From Litoribacillus peritrichatus (GTDB lineage Bacteria > Pseudomonadota > Gammaproteobacteria > Pseudomonadales > Litoribrevibacteraceae): DNA of 64,000 nucleotides. The stretch lies in assembly GCF_039537985.1 (NCBI RefSeq), contig NZ_BAABBN010000012.1, positions 434,001 through 498,000 on the forward strand, read 5' to 3'. Below the pieces are notes generated by a model, which had not been told where the DNA came from, did not search any database, and worked only from the letters and a program-made list of their open reading frames with translations. Positions 42,577-51,612 of this stretch are shown here, in pieces (position 1 is the stretch's first letter; every line of letters begins with the position of its first letter). Position numbers and translations under genes: made by a program.

Positions 42577-43055
42577 CCATTCTTATTCGAGCATTCAGGA
42601 CAGACATGCTTTCCACTTTGAGTCTGCCACTGTAACGTAGTTAAACGAGTGGTCGCATGAAATGCTTTTTCTTCATCGTTGTCGCCATGCCTTGAAACAA
42701 ATTCCAGCGGAAAGCTTTGCTGACATACATCACACACAACCTGCCAGGTATAAATCTGCAGAGCTTTAAACGGTTCACCTGCCAATGTTGCCTGCCAATG
42801 ATCGGACGGCTCGATCAGGTAACGCAACTCAGCAATCGTTAAAGGCAAAGTAAGATGTTTACTTCCCTTTAGATTCAGATACAGAGTGTCACCGACAGTT
42901 AACCCTTCACCTCGACCTTCGGCCTGATAAACCCCTTGCCTTACCGTCGATATGGCTTGCAACTCACGGCCAGGCACCTTCTTTTTTTTCGAACCACGAT
43001 AGTCAAACCTGGCTTCGCATTCAGGGCTCGTGGTATTAATTAAAATTTCATCCAT
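42573..43055 (-). CDS. Hypothetical protein with C-terminal zinc ribbon
   Basis: A 160-residue protein. The N-terminal part (about 10-80) looks like a small beta domain with a basic patch (YRGSKKKKVPGRELQ); the C-terminal part has two cysteine pairs, CDVC and CPEC, about 46 residues apart, likely to bind one zinc. The start at ATG 43055 has GGGGA five bases upstream; an upstream in-frame codon at 43079 would add eight residues. It is coupled to tusA by a four-base overlap, suggesting a joint role in sulfur handling. No family name known to me. Confidence 0.7.
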   Translation of the reverse strand: MDEILINTTSPECEARFDYRGSKKKKVPGRELQAISTVRQGVYQAEGRGEGLTVGDTLYLNLKGSKHLTLPLTIAELRYLIEPSDHWQATLAGEPFKALQIYTWQVVCDVCQQSFPLEFVSRHGDNDEEKAFHATTRLTTLQWQTQSGKHVCPECSNKNG

Positions 43056-43236
43056 TGAGATCCCCACAGAAAGACACATTCAAAATATTGACCACTCAGT
43101 CTATTACAAGTATTAATGTGTAATTCTAACAGCTTGAAAGAAAGAGTCAGATAGCTAATTGCCTTAACCAATAGAAATTGATTCTTTGACAGGCTAGACT
43201 CTAATTTAGTGAACACCGTAAAAGAAGGATATTAAA

Positions 43237-43521
43237 GTGATCAGAGTGTTAATTGAGCGAAATATCATGGATGGGCTGGACGACATTTATGAAGACGCAG
43301 TTCGTAGCACACTACAACAAGCAATTTCAGCGCCCGGCTTCCTTGCTGGTGAGTCAATGAAAGACAGTAACAACTCTCACCGTCGCCTTACATTGTCCAA
43401 ATGGCGTTCCATTCAGGACTGGAGTAACTGGTATCATTCGCAACAACGCACAGAAATCATGTATAAGGTTGAACCTATGCTCTCAGAGCCAGAAAAAATC
43501 ACAATTCTAGAGCACGCATAG
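43237..43521 (+). CDS. Antibiotic biosynthesis monooxygenase (ABM) domain protein
   Basis: A 94-residue dimeric alpha+beta barrel protein of the ABM superfamily: IRVLIERNIMDGL first strand, SAPGFLAGESM, the Trp-rich helix LSKWRSIQDWSNWYHSQQR and the final strand EKITILEHA. Relatives include quinol monooxygenases and haem-degrading enzymes, but haem ligands cannot be assigned here. The start is GTG with an AAGGA site eight to nine bases upstream. Single gene. Confidence 0.82.
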   Translation: MIRVLIERNIMDGLDDIYEDAVRSTLQQAISAPGFLAGESMKDSNNSHRRLTLSKWRSIQDWSNWYHSQQRTEIMYKVEPMLSEPEKITILEHA

Positions 43522-43545
43522 CAAAGACTCATCCTTTCACTGATT

Positions 43546-43587
43546 TTATTCGGTTCGATAAGAATGCCACCACACCGAACCGAATAA
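43546..43587. terminator. Perfect 12-bp inverted repeat after the ABM gene
   Basis: TTATTCGGTTCG (43546-43557) and CGAACCGAATAA (43576-43587) form a perfect stem with an 18-base loop, 24 bases after the ABM stop. No strong T-run follows; it may be a terminator or an operator. Confidence 0.45.
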
Positions 43588-43740
43588 CTCAGAACAATTT
43601 TGTCTCAATATTTTCAGCCACCTGCCGAAAACCACAATGACCTTTAAGCGACTACAGCTAAGGGTTCGCTATTATTCCTGGATATTGACCTATTCTTAAT
43701 ATTCCATCTGACTATTATTTCTGTGCAGTCGAGCTTTACC

Positions 43741-45288
43741 ATGCGTAACAACCAACCTATCACCAACAAAAATATTCCTGTCGAAAATCGCCATGAAATC
43801 GTTTCTGTCACGACATCCAAAGGTGTCATTACAGACATCAACGAGGATTTCATCGAGCTGGCAGGCTTTTCCAAAGACGAACTGATAGGCCAAGCCCATA
43901 ATCTGATTCGACATCCCGACGTGCCACAGGCCATTTTTGCCGACTTATGGGCACACCTGAAAGAAGGTAAGTCCTGGATGGGGATTGTTAAAAACCGGGC
44001 AAAAAACGGCGATCATTACTGGGTTGACGCCTACGTCAGTCCAATCAAAGAAAACGGCACCATTACCGGTTACGAGTCGGTGAGGAGAAAAGCGTCGGAA
44101 GACCAAATAAAACGAGCGAAAGAAGTTTATCAGCGATTAAATGCAGGCCAGAACCCAGTGCCAACGGCTGCAATGTTTGGCGAATTCACTGAATACTTGA
44201 TTTGTTTTCTGCTTTTCGTTTTAACACTAGTAGCGCAAGAGTTTTTTGGGCTATATGCCAGCGTGCCCCTTGCAGTAATCGCGTGCACTTTATCCGGCAA
44301 ACTGTTCAAAAAACAACTCAAAATGACCATACCGGATGCCTCTGACAATGCGAACTCCGCCCTGATTCAATACATGTATTTAGGATCACCACACAAAGCG
44401 AATGAACTTGCCTTGCATTTAAAAGCGGCCAGCTTCAAATTAAAAACCGTAGTAAAGCGCATTGCGCTCAATTCCGAACAACTGACCAAAACATCCGACG
44501 CAAGCTACATTGCCACCACTCAGGGCAGAAATCAGCTCAATAGCCAACAAAGTGAGCTATCCGATGTTTTCGGAGAAATGTCAGAGACTCTTGATGCCAT
44601 ATCGTCCGTTTTCGATAAGATAGACGCATCCAGAGAGCTGACCGAGCAAGCCACTCAGCTCACAAATAAGGGCGACTACATCATCAAAGAAACCATCAGC
44701 ACGATTAAAGAATCGTCCGAAAATGTAGAGAAGGCAGAAAAAACCGTCGATCAGCTCGCCAAGCGCTGTGAAGAAATTTCAAAGTTCGTTGATGTCATTA
44801 AAGGGATTGCCGACCAGACTAACTTGCTTGCCCTCAATGCCGCCATCGAAGCGGCTCGGGCAGGCGAGCAAGGTCGTGGATTTGCCGTCGTTGCCGATGA
44901 AGTACGCTCTTTGGCCATGAAAACGCAAGAGTCCACCAATCAAATTCATGAAATCATTGAGCTACTTAGCAAAGATGCCAATGAGGCCGTCCGAACCATG
45001 CACACCAGTAAAGAGACCACCGATGCTGGCGTCGAGCAAGTCAATGAAGCCGGAGACGCCCTGCACTCCATTCAAGAAAAAGTGCATCAGATCAAAACAA
45101 TTTCGGAAGAGGTATCAGCATTTACTGATCGCCAGTCCAAACAAACCAGGGCCATTCAGGAAAAGCTAAACTCGGTCATGAACCACAGCTCAGAAACGTT
45201 AAAGCAAATAGATAACGCATCCCATTTAAGTGAAGAGTTAAAAGAATTGGCCAAAAATCAGAGACAACTTCTTAACCAATTCAGCTAA
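43741..45288 (+). CDS. aer: Aerotaxis/energy-taxis receptor (PAS-domain MCP)
   Basis: A 515-residue chemoreceptor. The N-terminal PAS domain, likely FAD-binding as in Aer, covers about 15-125 (FIELAGFSKDELIGQAHNLIRHPDVPQAIF; GIVKNRAKNGDHYWV). One membrane hairpin follows at about 150-190 with no periplasmic domain, and then the long signalling coiled coil with the MCP hairpin tip at about 350-390 (DQTNLLALNAAIEAARAGEQGRGFAVVADEVR). It senses redox state from inside the cell and signals through CheW/CheA. It lies next to the cbb3 oxidase locus, as in Pseudomonas. Start at ATG 43741 matches relatives (MRNNQPIT); six residues more are possible. Confidence 0.93.
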   Translation: MRNNQPITNKNIPVENRHEIVSVTTSKGVITDINEDFIELAGFSKDELIGQAHNLIRHPDVPQAIFADLWAHLKEGKSWMGIVKNRAKNGDHYWVDAYVSPIKENGTITGYESVRRKASEDQIKRAKEVYQRLNAGQNPVPTAAMFGEFTEYLICFLLFVLTLVAQEFFGLYASVPLAVIACTLSGKLFKKQLKMTIPDASDNANSALIQYMYLGSPHKANELALHLKAASFKLKTVVKRIALNSEQLTKTSDASYIATTQGRNQLNSQQSELSDVFGEMSETLDAISSVFDKIDASRELTEQATQLTNKGDYIIKETISTIKESSENVEKAEKTVDQLAKRCEEISKFVDVIKGIADQTNLLALNAAIEAARAGEQGRGFAVVADEVRSLAMKTQESTNQIHEIIELLSKDANEAVRTMHTSKETTDAGVEQVNEAGDALHSIQEKVHQIKTISEEVSAFTDRQSKQTRAIQEKLNSVMNHSSETLKQIDNASHLSEELKELAKNQRQLLNQFS

Positions 45289-45295
45289 CCGCTGC

Positions 45296-45341
45296 TTCAA
45301 AGCCGATTGATTATCAGAAAAAATTAATCCATCGGCTTGAA
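45296..45341. terminator. Hairpin between aer and the convergent hydrolase gene
   Basis: TTCAAAGCCGAT pairs with ATCGGCTTGAA (one bulged base) around an A/T-rich loop. It lies between two convergent stop codons. Confidence 0.45.
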
Positions 45342-45357
45342 CTGAAAGATTTAATCT

Positions 45358-46011
45358 TCAAGACACTTCTTCGCCATCCGTTATGTTTGCCATCCATTGT
45401 GACGAAACGATGACGGCCTCTTTTATGTTCTCTTCGTGTGTGACTCCGGAGGCCTTTCTGGGTTTCAAGTCGTGATTACCGTCCTTGAGCCAATGATGCT
45501 CGACACCTGGGTAGGTCGTATAACTCATGACCTCATCTTTGGTTCCAAAGGCATCTCTTTCACCCTGTAAAATTAATATCGGCTGCTCCACGTCAGCAAA
45601 GTGCGCATCACGAACTTTCTCAGGTTTACCTGGCGCATGATAAGGGTATCCAAAACAGACGCTGCCTTTAATAGGTAAATCGTGTTCTGCCAATAACATC
45701 GTCGACATTCGGCCACCCATCGACTTACCACCGACAAAACACGGGCCTTTTATCTCTTTAAGAACTTGCTCAGCCACGGCCTTCCAATGCGCAACCAACT
45801 TCGGGGCTCTGTCAGGCGGCCTTTTCTTACCCGTGTCCCTACGTTCCGCCATATAGGGAAACTCAAACCGAATCACTTTAATGCCCAGGCTGGAATACAA
45901 CTGAGCCACCTCCTCCATAAACTCAGAGTCCATCGGAGCTCCCGCACCATGAGCAAGAATCAGAGTAATGTTTTTACCCTCATCCATCGGATCAGTCACA
46001 AGTATTGTCAT
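45358..46011 (-). CDS. Alpha/beta-family hydrolase (Tex30/KANL3-like)
   Basis: A 217-residue alpha/beta hydrolase of the dienelactone-hydrolase-like KANL3/Tex30 group: oxyanion strand ILAHGAGAPMDSEFM, nucleophile elbow GGKSMGGRM (Ser of SMGG), Asp in LILQGERDAFGT and His in LKDGNHDLKPR. Cytoplasmic; substrate unknown. It is divergent from ccoN, with 209 bases between them that hold the FNR-type site. Confidence 0.85.
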   Translation of the reverse strand: MTILVTDPMDEGKNITLILAHGAGAPMDSEFMEEVAQLYSSLGIKVIRFEFPYMAERRDTGKKRPPDRAPKLVAHWKAVAEQVLKEIKGPCFVGGKSMGGRMSTMLLAEHDLPIKGSVCFGYPYHAPGKPEKVRDAHFADVEQPILILQGERDAFGTKDEVMSYTTYPGVEHHWLKDGNHDLKPRKASGVTHEENIKEAVIVSSQWMANITDGEEVS

Positions 46012-46050
46012 AAATTCCCTACTTTGTTCTACAATCAGAACATCAAAATC

Positions 46051-46093
46051 TTGATATTACCCAAAATACTGACATAGATCATGTGGTTATATT
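46051..46093 (+). promoter_or_regulatory. FNR/Anr-type promoter of ccoNOQP
   Basis: TTGATATTACCCAA (46051-46064) matches the FNR box TTGAT-N4-ATCAA perfectly in the left half and three of five in the right half. A -10 TATATT lies at 46088-46093, which puts the site centre about 41.5 bp before the predicted start, the class II activator position. A second weaker box, CTGACATAGATCAT (46069-46082), lies 18 bp downstream. Fnr is encoded at the other end of the cluster. Confidence 0.6.
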
Positions 46094-46220
46094 ACTTATG
46101 CTCATTCATTTCTAAACAAAGAACTTTTATAATTCAAACCATCGTTTGCATTGTAAAGCGGTTTTACGCATACTTGCGCGCGATTTCATAAACCATAACT
46201 AACTAAGCCTGGAAACTGAT

Positions 46221-47666
46221 ATGAGTACTACTGCGAATCAGTCTACCTTTGAACACCCAACCTACAACTATGGGGTTGTGCGTCAGTTCGCTATTATGAC
46301 CGTGATTTGGGGTATTGTTGGCATGGGCGTGGGTGTATTAATTGCATCTCAACTGCTTTGGCCTGAACTAAACCTAAATCTTCCTTGGACGCATTTTGGC
46401 CGTCTTCGCCCTCTACATACTAACGCTGTAATCTTTGCATTCGGTGGATGTGCCCTTTTTGCAACGTCGTACTACATCGTACAACGTACATGTCAGGTTC
46501 GTCTGGCTTTTGAGCCTTTAGTGAAATTTACTTTCTGGGGCTGGCAGGCAGTTATTGTTGCTGCGGCGATCACGCTTCCACTAGGTATCACTTCTTCTCA
46601 CGAATACGCTGAACTTGAATGGCCTATCGATATCCTGATCACTTTGGTTTGGGTTTCTTATGCAATCGTTTTCATCGGCACTATTCGCAACCGTAAAACT
46701 CAGCACATTTATGTAGCTAACTGGTTCTTCGTTGCCTTTATTCTGACCGTTGCCGTTCTTCACATCGTAAACAGCATGCAGCTTCCTGTAAGCATGTGGA
46801 AATCTTACTACGTTTACGCGGGTACTGTTGATGCAATGGTTCAGTGGTGGTATGGCCACAACGCGGTTGGTTTCTTCCTGACAGCGGGTTTCTTAGGCAT
46901 CATGTACTACTTCGTACCTAAGCAGGCTGAACGTCCAATTTTCTCTTATCGTCTGTCGGTAGTTCACTTCTGGGCGTTGATTTCTATCTACATCTGGGCT
47001 GGTGCTCACCACTTACACTTCTCTGCTCTTCCAGAGTGGGCACAGAACGTGGGCATGGTGATGTCTTTGATCCTTCTTGCTCCGTCTTGGGGTGGTATGA
47101 TCAACGGTATGATGACGCTTTCAGGTGCATGGCATAAACTTCGTACTGACCCTGTTCTTCGTTTCTTGGTTGTTTCTTTGTCTTTCTACGGTATGTCTAC
47201 CTTTGAAGGCCCAATGATGTCGATCAAATCTGTAAACGCACTATCTCACAACACAGACTGGACCGTAGGTCACGTACACTCAGGTGCGCTTGGTTGGGTT
47301 GCCATGGTTTCCATCGGTGCGCTTTACCACATGCTTCCTCGCCTGTATGGCCGTAAAGAAATGTTCAGCGTAGGCGCAATCAACCTACACTTCTGGTTAG
47401 CGACTATCGGTACGGTTCTTTACATTGTTGCTCTTTGGATCAACGGTATCGGTCAGGGCCTAATGTGGAAAGCAGTAGACGTTGACGGCACATTGAAGTT
47501 CAGCTTCATTGACAGTGTTGTATACAGCAAGTTTGGTTACGGCATGCGTGTACTTGGTGGTGCAGTATTCTTCAGCGGTATGCTGGTAATGCTATACAAC
47601 TTCTTGCGAACAATTCAGTCAGCAAAAGCAGAGCAGGCATCTTCTGCTCAAGCGCAGACTGCATAA
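46221..47666 (+). CDS. ccoN: cbb3-type cytochrome c oxidase subunit I
   Basis: A 481-residue haem-copper oxidase core subunit with 12 membrane helices; it holds haem b, haem b3 and CuB and reduces O2 at very low concentration while pumping protons. Histidine ligands are visible in GRLRPLHTNAVIF (low-spin haem), WWYGHNAVGFFLTAGFLG (CuB region), SIYIWAGAHHLHFSALPEWAQ (CuB His pair) and HVHSGALGWVAM (haem b3 and haem b). Length is typical. It is the first gene of ccoNOQP, 24 bases before ccoO. Codon use is more biased than in neighbours, a sign of high expression. Confidence 0.97.
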   Translation: MSTTANQSTFEHPTYNYGVVRQFAIMTVIWGIVGMGVGVLIASQLLWPELNLNLPWTHFGRLRPLHTNAVIFAFGGCALFATSYYIVQRTCQVRLAFEPLVKFTFWGWQAVIVAAAITLPLGITSSHEYAELEWPIDILITLVWVSYAIVFIGTIRNRKTQHIYVANWFFVAFILTVAVLHIVNSMQLPVSMWKSYYVYAGTVDAMVQWWYGHNAVGFFLTAGFLGIMYYFVPKQAERPIFSYRLSVVHFWALISIYIWAGAHHLHFSALPEWAQNVGMVMSLILLAPSWGGMINGMMTLSGAWHKLRTDPVLRFLVVSLSFYGMSTFEGPMMSIKSVNALSHNTDWTVGHVHSGALGWVAMVSIGALYHMLPRLYGRKEMFSVGAINLHFWLATIGTVLYIVALWINGIGQGLMWKAVDVDGTLKFSFIDSVVYSKFGYGMRVLGGAVFFSGMLVMLYNFLRTIQSAKAEQASSAQAQTA

Positions 47667-47690
47667 CCGGATAAGAGTAAGGAGTAAATA

Positions 47691-48299
47691 ATGCAACACG
47701 AAACGGTCGAAAAGAACATCGGTCTGATGATTGTTCTTACCTTAATCGGTATCAGTTTTGGTGGATTGGTGGAAATTGTTCCTCTTTTCTTCGCCAAGGA
47801 AACAACAGAGCCAGTTGAAGGCCTCAAGCCTTTGACTGCCCTTCAGCAAGAAGGTAAAGACATCTACATCCGTGAAGGTTGTAACGTTTGTCACACACAG
47901 ATGATTCGTCCTCTGCGTGCTGAAGTTGAGCGTTATGGCCACTACTCGGTAGCAGGCGAATACGTTTACGATCACCCACATCTATGGGGATCAAAGCGTA
48001 CAGGTCCTGATCTACACCGTGTAGGCGGTAAGTACAGTGACGAATGGCACCGTGCTCACCTGTACAACCCACGTGATGTTGTTCCTGATTCAAACATGCC
48101 TGCGTTCCCATGGTTGTTTGAAAACAAATTAACGGGTGATGACACTGGTAAGAAACTGGAAGCACTTCGCGCACTTGGCGTTCCGTATACAGATGAGCAA
48201 ATCGACAATGCTCGTTCTGATGTACGCGGCAAGCGTGAGATCGATGCCTTGGTTGCCTACCTGCAAAACCTGGGTACAGCACTTAAAAGCAAGCGTTAA
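47691..48299 (+). CDS. ccoO: cbb3-type cytochrome c oxidase subunit II (mono-haem)
   Basis: A 202-residue membrane-anchored cytochrome c: one N-terminal membrane helix (about 10-32), then the periplasmic domain with a single haem site EGCNVCHTQMIRPL and a distal Met, probably in PDSNMPAFPWL. It passes electrons from CcoP to CcoN. An AGTAAGGAG-type ribosome site lies directly upstream. Standard length. Confidence 0.97.
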   Translation: MQHETVEKNIGLMIVLTLIGISFGGLVEIVPLFFAKETTEPVEGLKPLTALQQEGKDIYIREGCNVCHTQMIRPLRAEVERYGHYSVAGEYVYDHPHLWGSKRTGPDLHRVGGKYSDEWHRAHLYNPRDVVPDSNMPAFPWLFENKLTGDDTGKKLEALRALGVPYTDEQIDNARSDVRGKREIDALVAYLQNLGTALKSKR

Positions 48300-48324
48300 T
48301 TTTGACTTAAAGTAGGACTGAACG

Positions 48325-48495
48325 ATGGACATTAATGATTTACGAAGCATCTCTACGGTTTTAATGGCCGTTGTATTCACAGGTATTTTACTGTGGGCGT
48401 ACAGTTCTAAACGCAAAAAACCATTTGATGAAGCGGCGAATCTTCCGTTTATCGACGATGATTCATCGCCTTCTGAAAGAAAGAATCAGGAGTAA
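48325..48495 (+). CDS. ccoQ: cbb3-type oxidase small subunit CcoQ
   Basis: A 56-residue protein with one membrane helix (about 9-26, ISTVLMAVVFTGILLWAY) and a charged C-terminal tail (SSKRKKPFDEAANLPF onward), the usual form of CcoQ/FixQ, which stabilises the CcoP-core interaction. It sits between ccoO and ccoP with four bases to the ccoP start. It is below the size cut-off of many gene finders. Confidence 0.93.
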   Translation: MDINDLRSISTVLMAVVFTGILLWAYSSKRKKPFDEAANLPFIDDDSSPSERKNQE

Positions 48496-48498
48496 ACC

Positions 48499-49404
48499 AT
48501 GGCAGAAGAAGCAACTGCGCTAACAGGATTTTGGCACTGGTGGACAATTATCATCAGTGTTGGCCTAATTCTAAGCTTCTTATACTTGTTGCATTTTGCA
48601 AAGACCATCAAGGGATCTGACTCCCCTGACCGCAAAATGCATCACACCTTTGATGGCATTGAGGAATACGACAACCCTATGCCTAAATGGTGGTTGATGT
48701 TGTTTTACGGCACCATTTTTTGGGGCTTGGGTTATCTTGCCGTTTACCCAATGGGTAACTGGCCAGGACTTTCCGGCATCAGCAACTTGTCCCGCCTAGA
48801 GGCAGACCAGGTTGCTCACCAGGAAAAATACGGCCCTATCTTTGAAAAGCACGCTGCCGTTGCAGTTGAAGAGCTGGCAAAAGACGAAGAAGCAGTAAAA
48901 ATTGGTCGTCGCTTATTCCTGAACAACTGTGCAGTTTGTCACGGTCAGGATGCTCGCGGTGGTTATGGTTTCCCTAACCTGACAGACAACGACTGGTTGT
49001 ATGGCGGCGCGGGTGACACAATCAAGACGACCATCATGTCAGGTCGCCAAGGTGTTATGCCTGCATGGGGTGCATCTCTGGGTGAAGAAGGCGTAACGGA
49101 TGTATCAAACTACGTTCTTACCCTAAGCAACCGTGAAGATGCCGATAAAGAGTCTGCCGCTCGCGGTAAAGACTTGTTTGCAACTAACTGTGCAGCATGT
49201 CACGGCCAGGACGGTACAGGTACTCAAGCATTGGGGGCTCCGAACCTAACGGACAACACATGGTTGTACGGCGGTACTTTACAACGCGTCAAGCATACGA
49301 TCCGTAACGGTCGTACTGGTGTGATGCCTGCTCACGAAAACCTATTAGGTGAGCAAAAAGTACACATTTTGGCTGCTTATATCTACAGCCTTTCTAACGA
49401 CTGA
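48499..49404 (+). CDS. ccoP: cbb3-type cytochrome c oxidase subunit III (di-haem)
   Basis: A 301-residue di-haem cytochrome c with two N-terminal membrane helices (about 12-32 and 60-80; the second lies in the FixP_N region PMPKWWLMLFYGTIFWGLGYL), and two haem c domains with CAVCHGQDARGG and CAACHGQDGTG, each followed by a distal Met in GVMPAW and GVMPAH. It is the electron entry point of the oxidase. A strong terminator follows, closing ccoNOQP. Confidence 0.97.
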   Translation: MAEEATALTGFWHWWTIIISVGLILSFLYLLHFAKTIKGSDSPDRKMHHTFDGIEEYDNPMPKWWLMLFYGTIFWGLGYLAVYPMGNWPGLSGISNLSRLEADQVAHQEKYGPIFEKHAAVAVEELAKDEEAVKIGRRLFLNNCAVCHGQDARGGYGFPNLTDNDWLYGGAGDTIKTTIMSGRQGVMPAWGASLGEEGVTDVSNYVLTLSNREDADKESAARGKDLFATNCAACHGQDGTGTQALGAPNLTDNTWLYGGTLQRVKHTIRNGRTGVMPAHENLLGEQKVHILAAYIYSLSND

Positions 49405-49423
49405 TTTACATCAGCCATTAGAT

Positions 49424-49454
49424 GAAAAATGCGGCCAACTGGCCGCATTTTTTA
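49424..49454 (+). terminator. Strong terminator after ccoP
   Basis: AAAAATGCGGCC and GGCCGCATTTTTT pair across an AACT loop between 49424 and 49453, a GC-rich stem with T-run, separating ccoNOQP from ccoGHIS. Confidence 0.93.
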
Positions 49455-49528
49455 TAACTAAACTATACAATTGACTACTAGATCAACATAATACCCTCCG
49501 CATAAGTCTGCACAGCTAAGAGGCGCTC

Positions 49529-50953
49529 ATGGGAAACAAAATCCCTACTAAGAATGTCGAGTCTGATCCGGTCATCCAATTTACCGGAGATGACGCAGTA
49601 CAAAGTCGAGATAAAATTCAGGTACGATCCATTGATGGTCGCTTCACAAAATTCAGAGTCATTGGCGGCTGGCTTTTGTTCATTCTCTTTTTTGGAACTT
49701 CCTGGATAAACTGGAACGGCCATCAGGCGGTGTTATGGGATATTCCTAATCGCCAGTTTAATATATTTTCCATTACGCTTTGGCCTCAGGACCTCGTTCT
49801 TCTTTCCATGCTGCTGGTCATTTGCGCCTTCGGCCTATTTGCTGTCACCATGTTTGCAGGCCGTATCTGGTGTGGCTACACCTGCCCTCAAAGCGTCTGG
49901 TCCTGGATTTTTATTTGGATTGAAAAAAAGGTGGAAGGCGAACGCAACGCCCGAATTAAGCTCGACAAACAACCGTTCAGCATGAAAAAACTGGGCTTAC
50001 GCTTAGTTAAGCACAGCCTATGGATTGCAGTAGGCTTGGCCACCGCAATTACCTTCATCGGCTACTTTACCCCCGTCCGAGATCTGGTTCTGGACTTAGT
50101 AACGTTTAACCTCGATTCCGGCACTCTGCTGTGGATCGCTTTTTTCACTGTCATGACTTACTTAAATGCGGGCTGGCTAAGAGAACAAGTCTGCATATAT
50201 ATGTGCCCGTATGCACGTTTTCAGGCGGTCATGTTTGATAAAGACACTTTGATTGTTTCGTACGATGAAAAGCGCGGTGAAAACAGAGGCCCACGCAAGA
50301 AAAAAGCCGATCCTAAAGAACTCGGCCTGGGCGATTGCGTAGATTGCTCGCTTTGTGTTCAGGTTTGCCCTGTGGGCATTGATATTCGCGACGGCCTTCA
50401 ATACGAATGCATTAGCTGTGCCAAATGTATCGAAGCCTGCGACAGCGTGATGGATAAAGTGGGCTATGAGCGAGGCCTCATTAGCTATACCAGCGAACAT
50501 CAACTGGAAGGCAACGACTGGAAATTATTCAGACCACGTTTTATTGGCTACATTGCCCTTCTCCTTGCTATGATGGCCGGACTTTTATTTGCACTGTTGA
50601 CCCTCATCCCGGTTGACCTTGAAGTAGATCGAGGACGTGGCGCCAATCTCTTCCGTGAAAATTTCCGTGGTGACATTGAAAACAGTTACAACATCCGAGT
50701 CATGAACAAGTCGCAGCAAGACCAGGTTTATACTTTGACCGCCTCCGGTTTTGACGAACTGTCCATCGTAGGCAACACAACCATTGAGTTGAAGTCCGGC
50801 GAAATCAGCCAGGTTCCGATCAGCGTCATTGTCCCGGCGAGCAAATTAAACTCCCGAAGCGAACCGATTTTCTTTCAGGTTCAGGCAGCGTCGGATGAGG
50901 CAATCCATGCAGAAAGTGAGAGCCGCTTCATGGGCCCACGAAAACGACAATAA
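49529..50953 (+). CDS. ccoG: cbb3 oxidase assembly protein, Cu(II) reductase with 2[4Fe-4S]
   Basis: A 474-residue membrane ferredoxin-like protein (FixG/RdxA). Four to five membrane helices carry GRIWCGYTCPQSVWSW, a quinol/copper-linked motif; a cytoplasmic ferredoxin domain at about 265-310 has CVDCSLCVQVCP and CISCAKCIEAC; after the last helix a periplasmic Ig-like domain of about 130 residues ends the protein. CcoG reduces Cu(II) to Cu(I) for CuB insertion. The ATG at 49529 follows AAGAGG at a spacing of six. First gene of ccoGHIS. Confidence 0.95.
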   Translation: MGNKIPTKNVESDPVIQFTGDDAVQSRDKIQVRSIDGRFTKFRVIGGWLLFILFFGTSWINWNGHQAVLWDIPNRQFNIFSITLWPQDLVLLSMLLVICAFGLFAVTMFAGRIWCGYTCPQSVWSWIFIWIEKKVEGERNARIKLDKQPFSMKKLGLRLVKHSLWIAVGLATAITFIGYFTPVRDLVLDLVTFNLDSGTLLWIAFFTVMTYLNAGWLREQVCIYMCPYARFQAVMFDKDTLIVSYDEKRGENRGPRKKKADPKELGLGDCVDCSLCVQVCPVGIDIRDGLQYECISCAKCIEACDSVMDKVGYERGLISYTSEHQLEGNDWKLFRPRFIGYIALLLAMMAGLLFALLTLIPVDLEVDRGRGANLFRENFRGDIENSYNIRVMNKSQQDQVYTLTASGFDELSIVGNTTIELKSGEISQVPISVIVPASKLNSRSEPIFFQVQAASDEAIHAESESRFMGPRKRQ

Positions 50954-51022
50954 TTATGGCACCATCTGATGATTTGATTGTCAGATGGCCAAACGAATAC
51001 CCAAACCAATTGAGAGAAAAAA

Positions 51023-51529
51023 ATGACAGAACAGAACGAAAACACTGGAAACTGGAACCAACCTTGGCTTTGGTTTACGTTGGCGCCCCTGATACTTTCC
51101 GTCGTTCTAGGTTTAACCATGTTGGCTATCTCCATTAAGGTACAAGACGGCCTGGTGACAGATGACTACTCCAAAGAAGGCCTCGCCATCAATGAGCGCA
51201 TCGAACGTGAAGTCACAGCCAAAGAAAAGAACATTCAGATATCGCTTAAATTTGATGACATCACCGGTGACTTTGTCGCAGATTTTAAAAGCGATTTAGA
51301 AAGCCACCCTGAAAAATTACTTCTGGAAATCATCCACCCGGTAAAATCCGACTTGGATGTGATTGTCTATCTGACACATCAAATTAATGGCCGCTACATT
51401 GGTCAGCTTGCTCAAACCGTTCAGCAAAAGCGCTATCTTCGTGTCTCCGACCCAGATAACAACATATGGGTTTTAGTGGATGAGTTCCAATTCCCGCTAA
51501 AAGACACCATCACACTGAAAGCAAATTAA
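51023..51529 (+). CDS. ccoH: cbb3 oxidase assembly/stability protein CcoH (FixH)
   Basis: A 168-residue single-span membrane protein: one helix at about 14-37 (PWLWFTLAPLILSVVLGLTMLAI) and a periplasmic FixH domain (VTDDYSKEGLAINERIERE is the family signature). CcoH stays associated with the oxidase and is needed for its assembly. It lies 69 bases after ccoG and 83 bases before ccoI. Confidence 0.92.
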   Translation: MTEQNENTGNWNQPWLWFTLAPLILSVVLGLTMLAISIKVQDGLVTDDYSKEGLAINERIEREVTAKEKNIQISLKFDDITGDFVADFKSDLESHPEKLLLEIIHPVKSDLDVIVYLTHQINGRYIGQLAQTVQQKRYLRVSDPDNNIWVLVDEFQFPLKDTITLKAN

Positions 51530-51612
51530 TCCCATACCAGCCCTGACCCAATCAGGTCGGGGCGCATGATGCCAGCGTTCAGCGACCTTTATTAACAGCC
51601 AGACCCCAGTAT

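Noticed and set aside
49472..49487. TTGAC...ATCAA before ccoG as an FNR box
   Set aside because: The half sites are separated by six bases instead of four (TTGACTACTAGATCAA), so the dimer geometry is wrong; no well-spaced -10 supports it.
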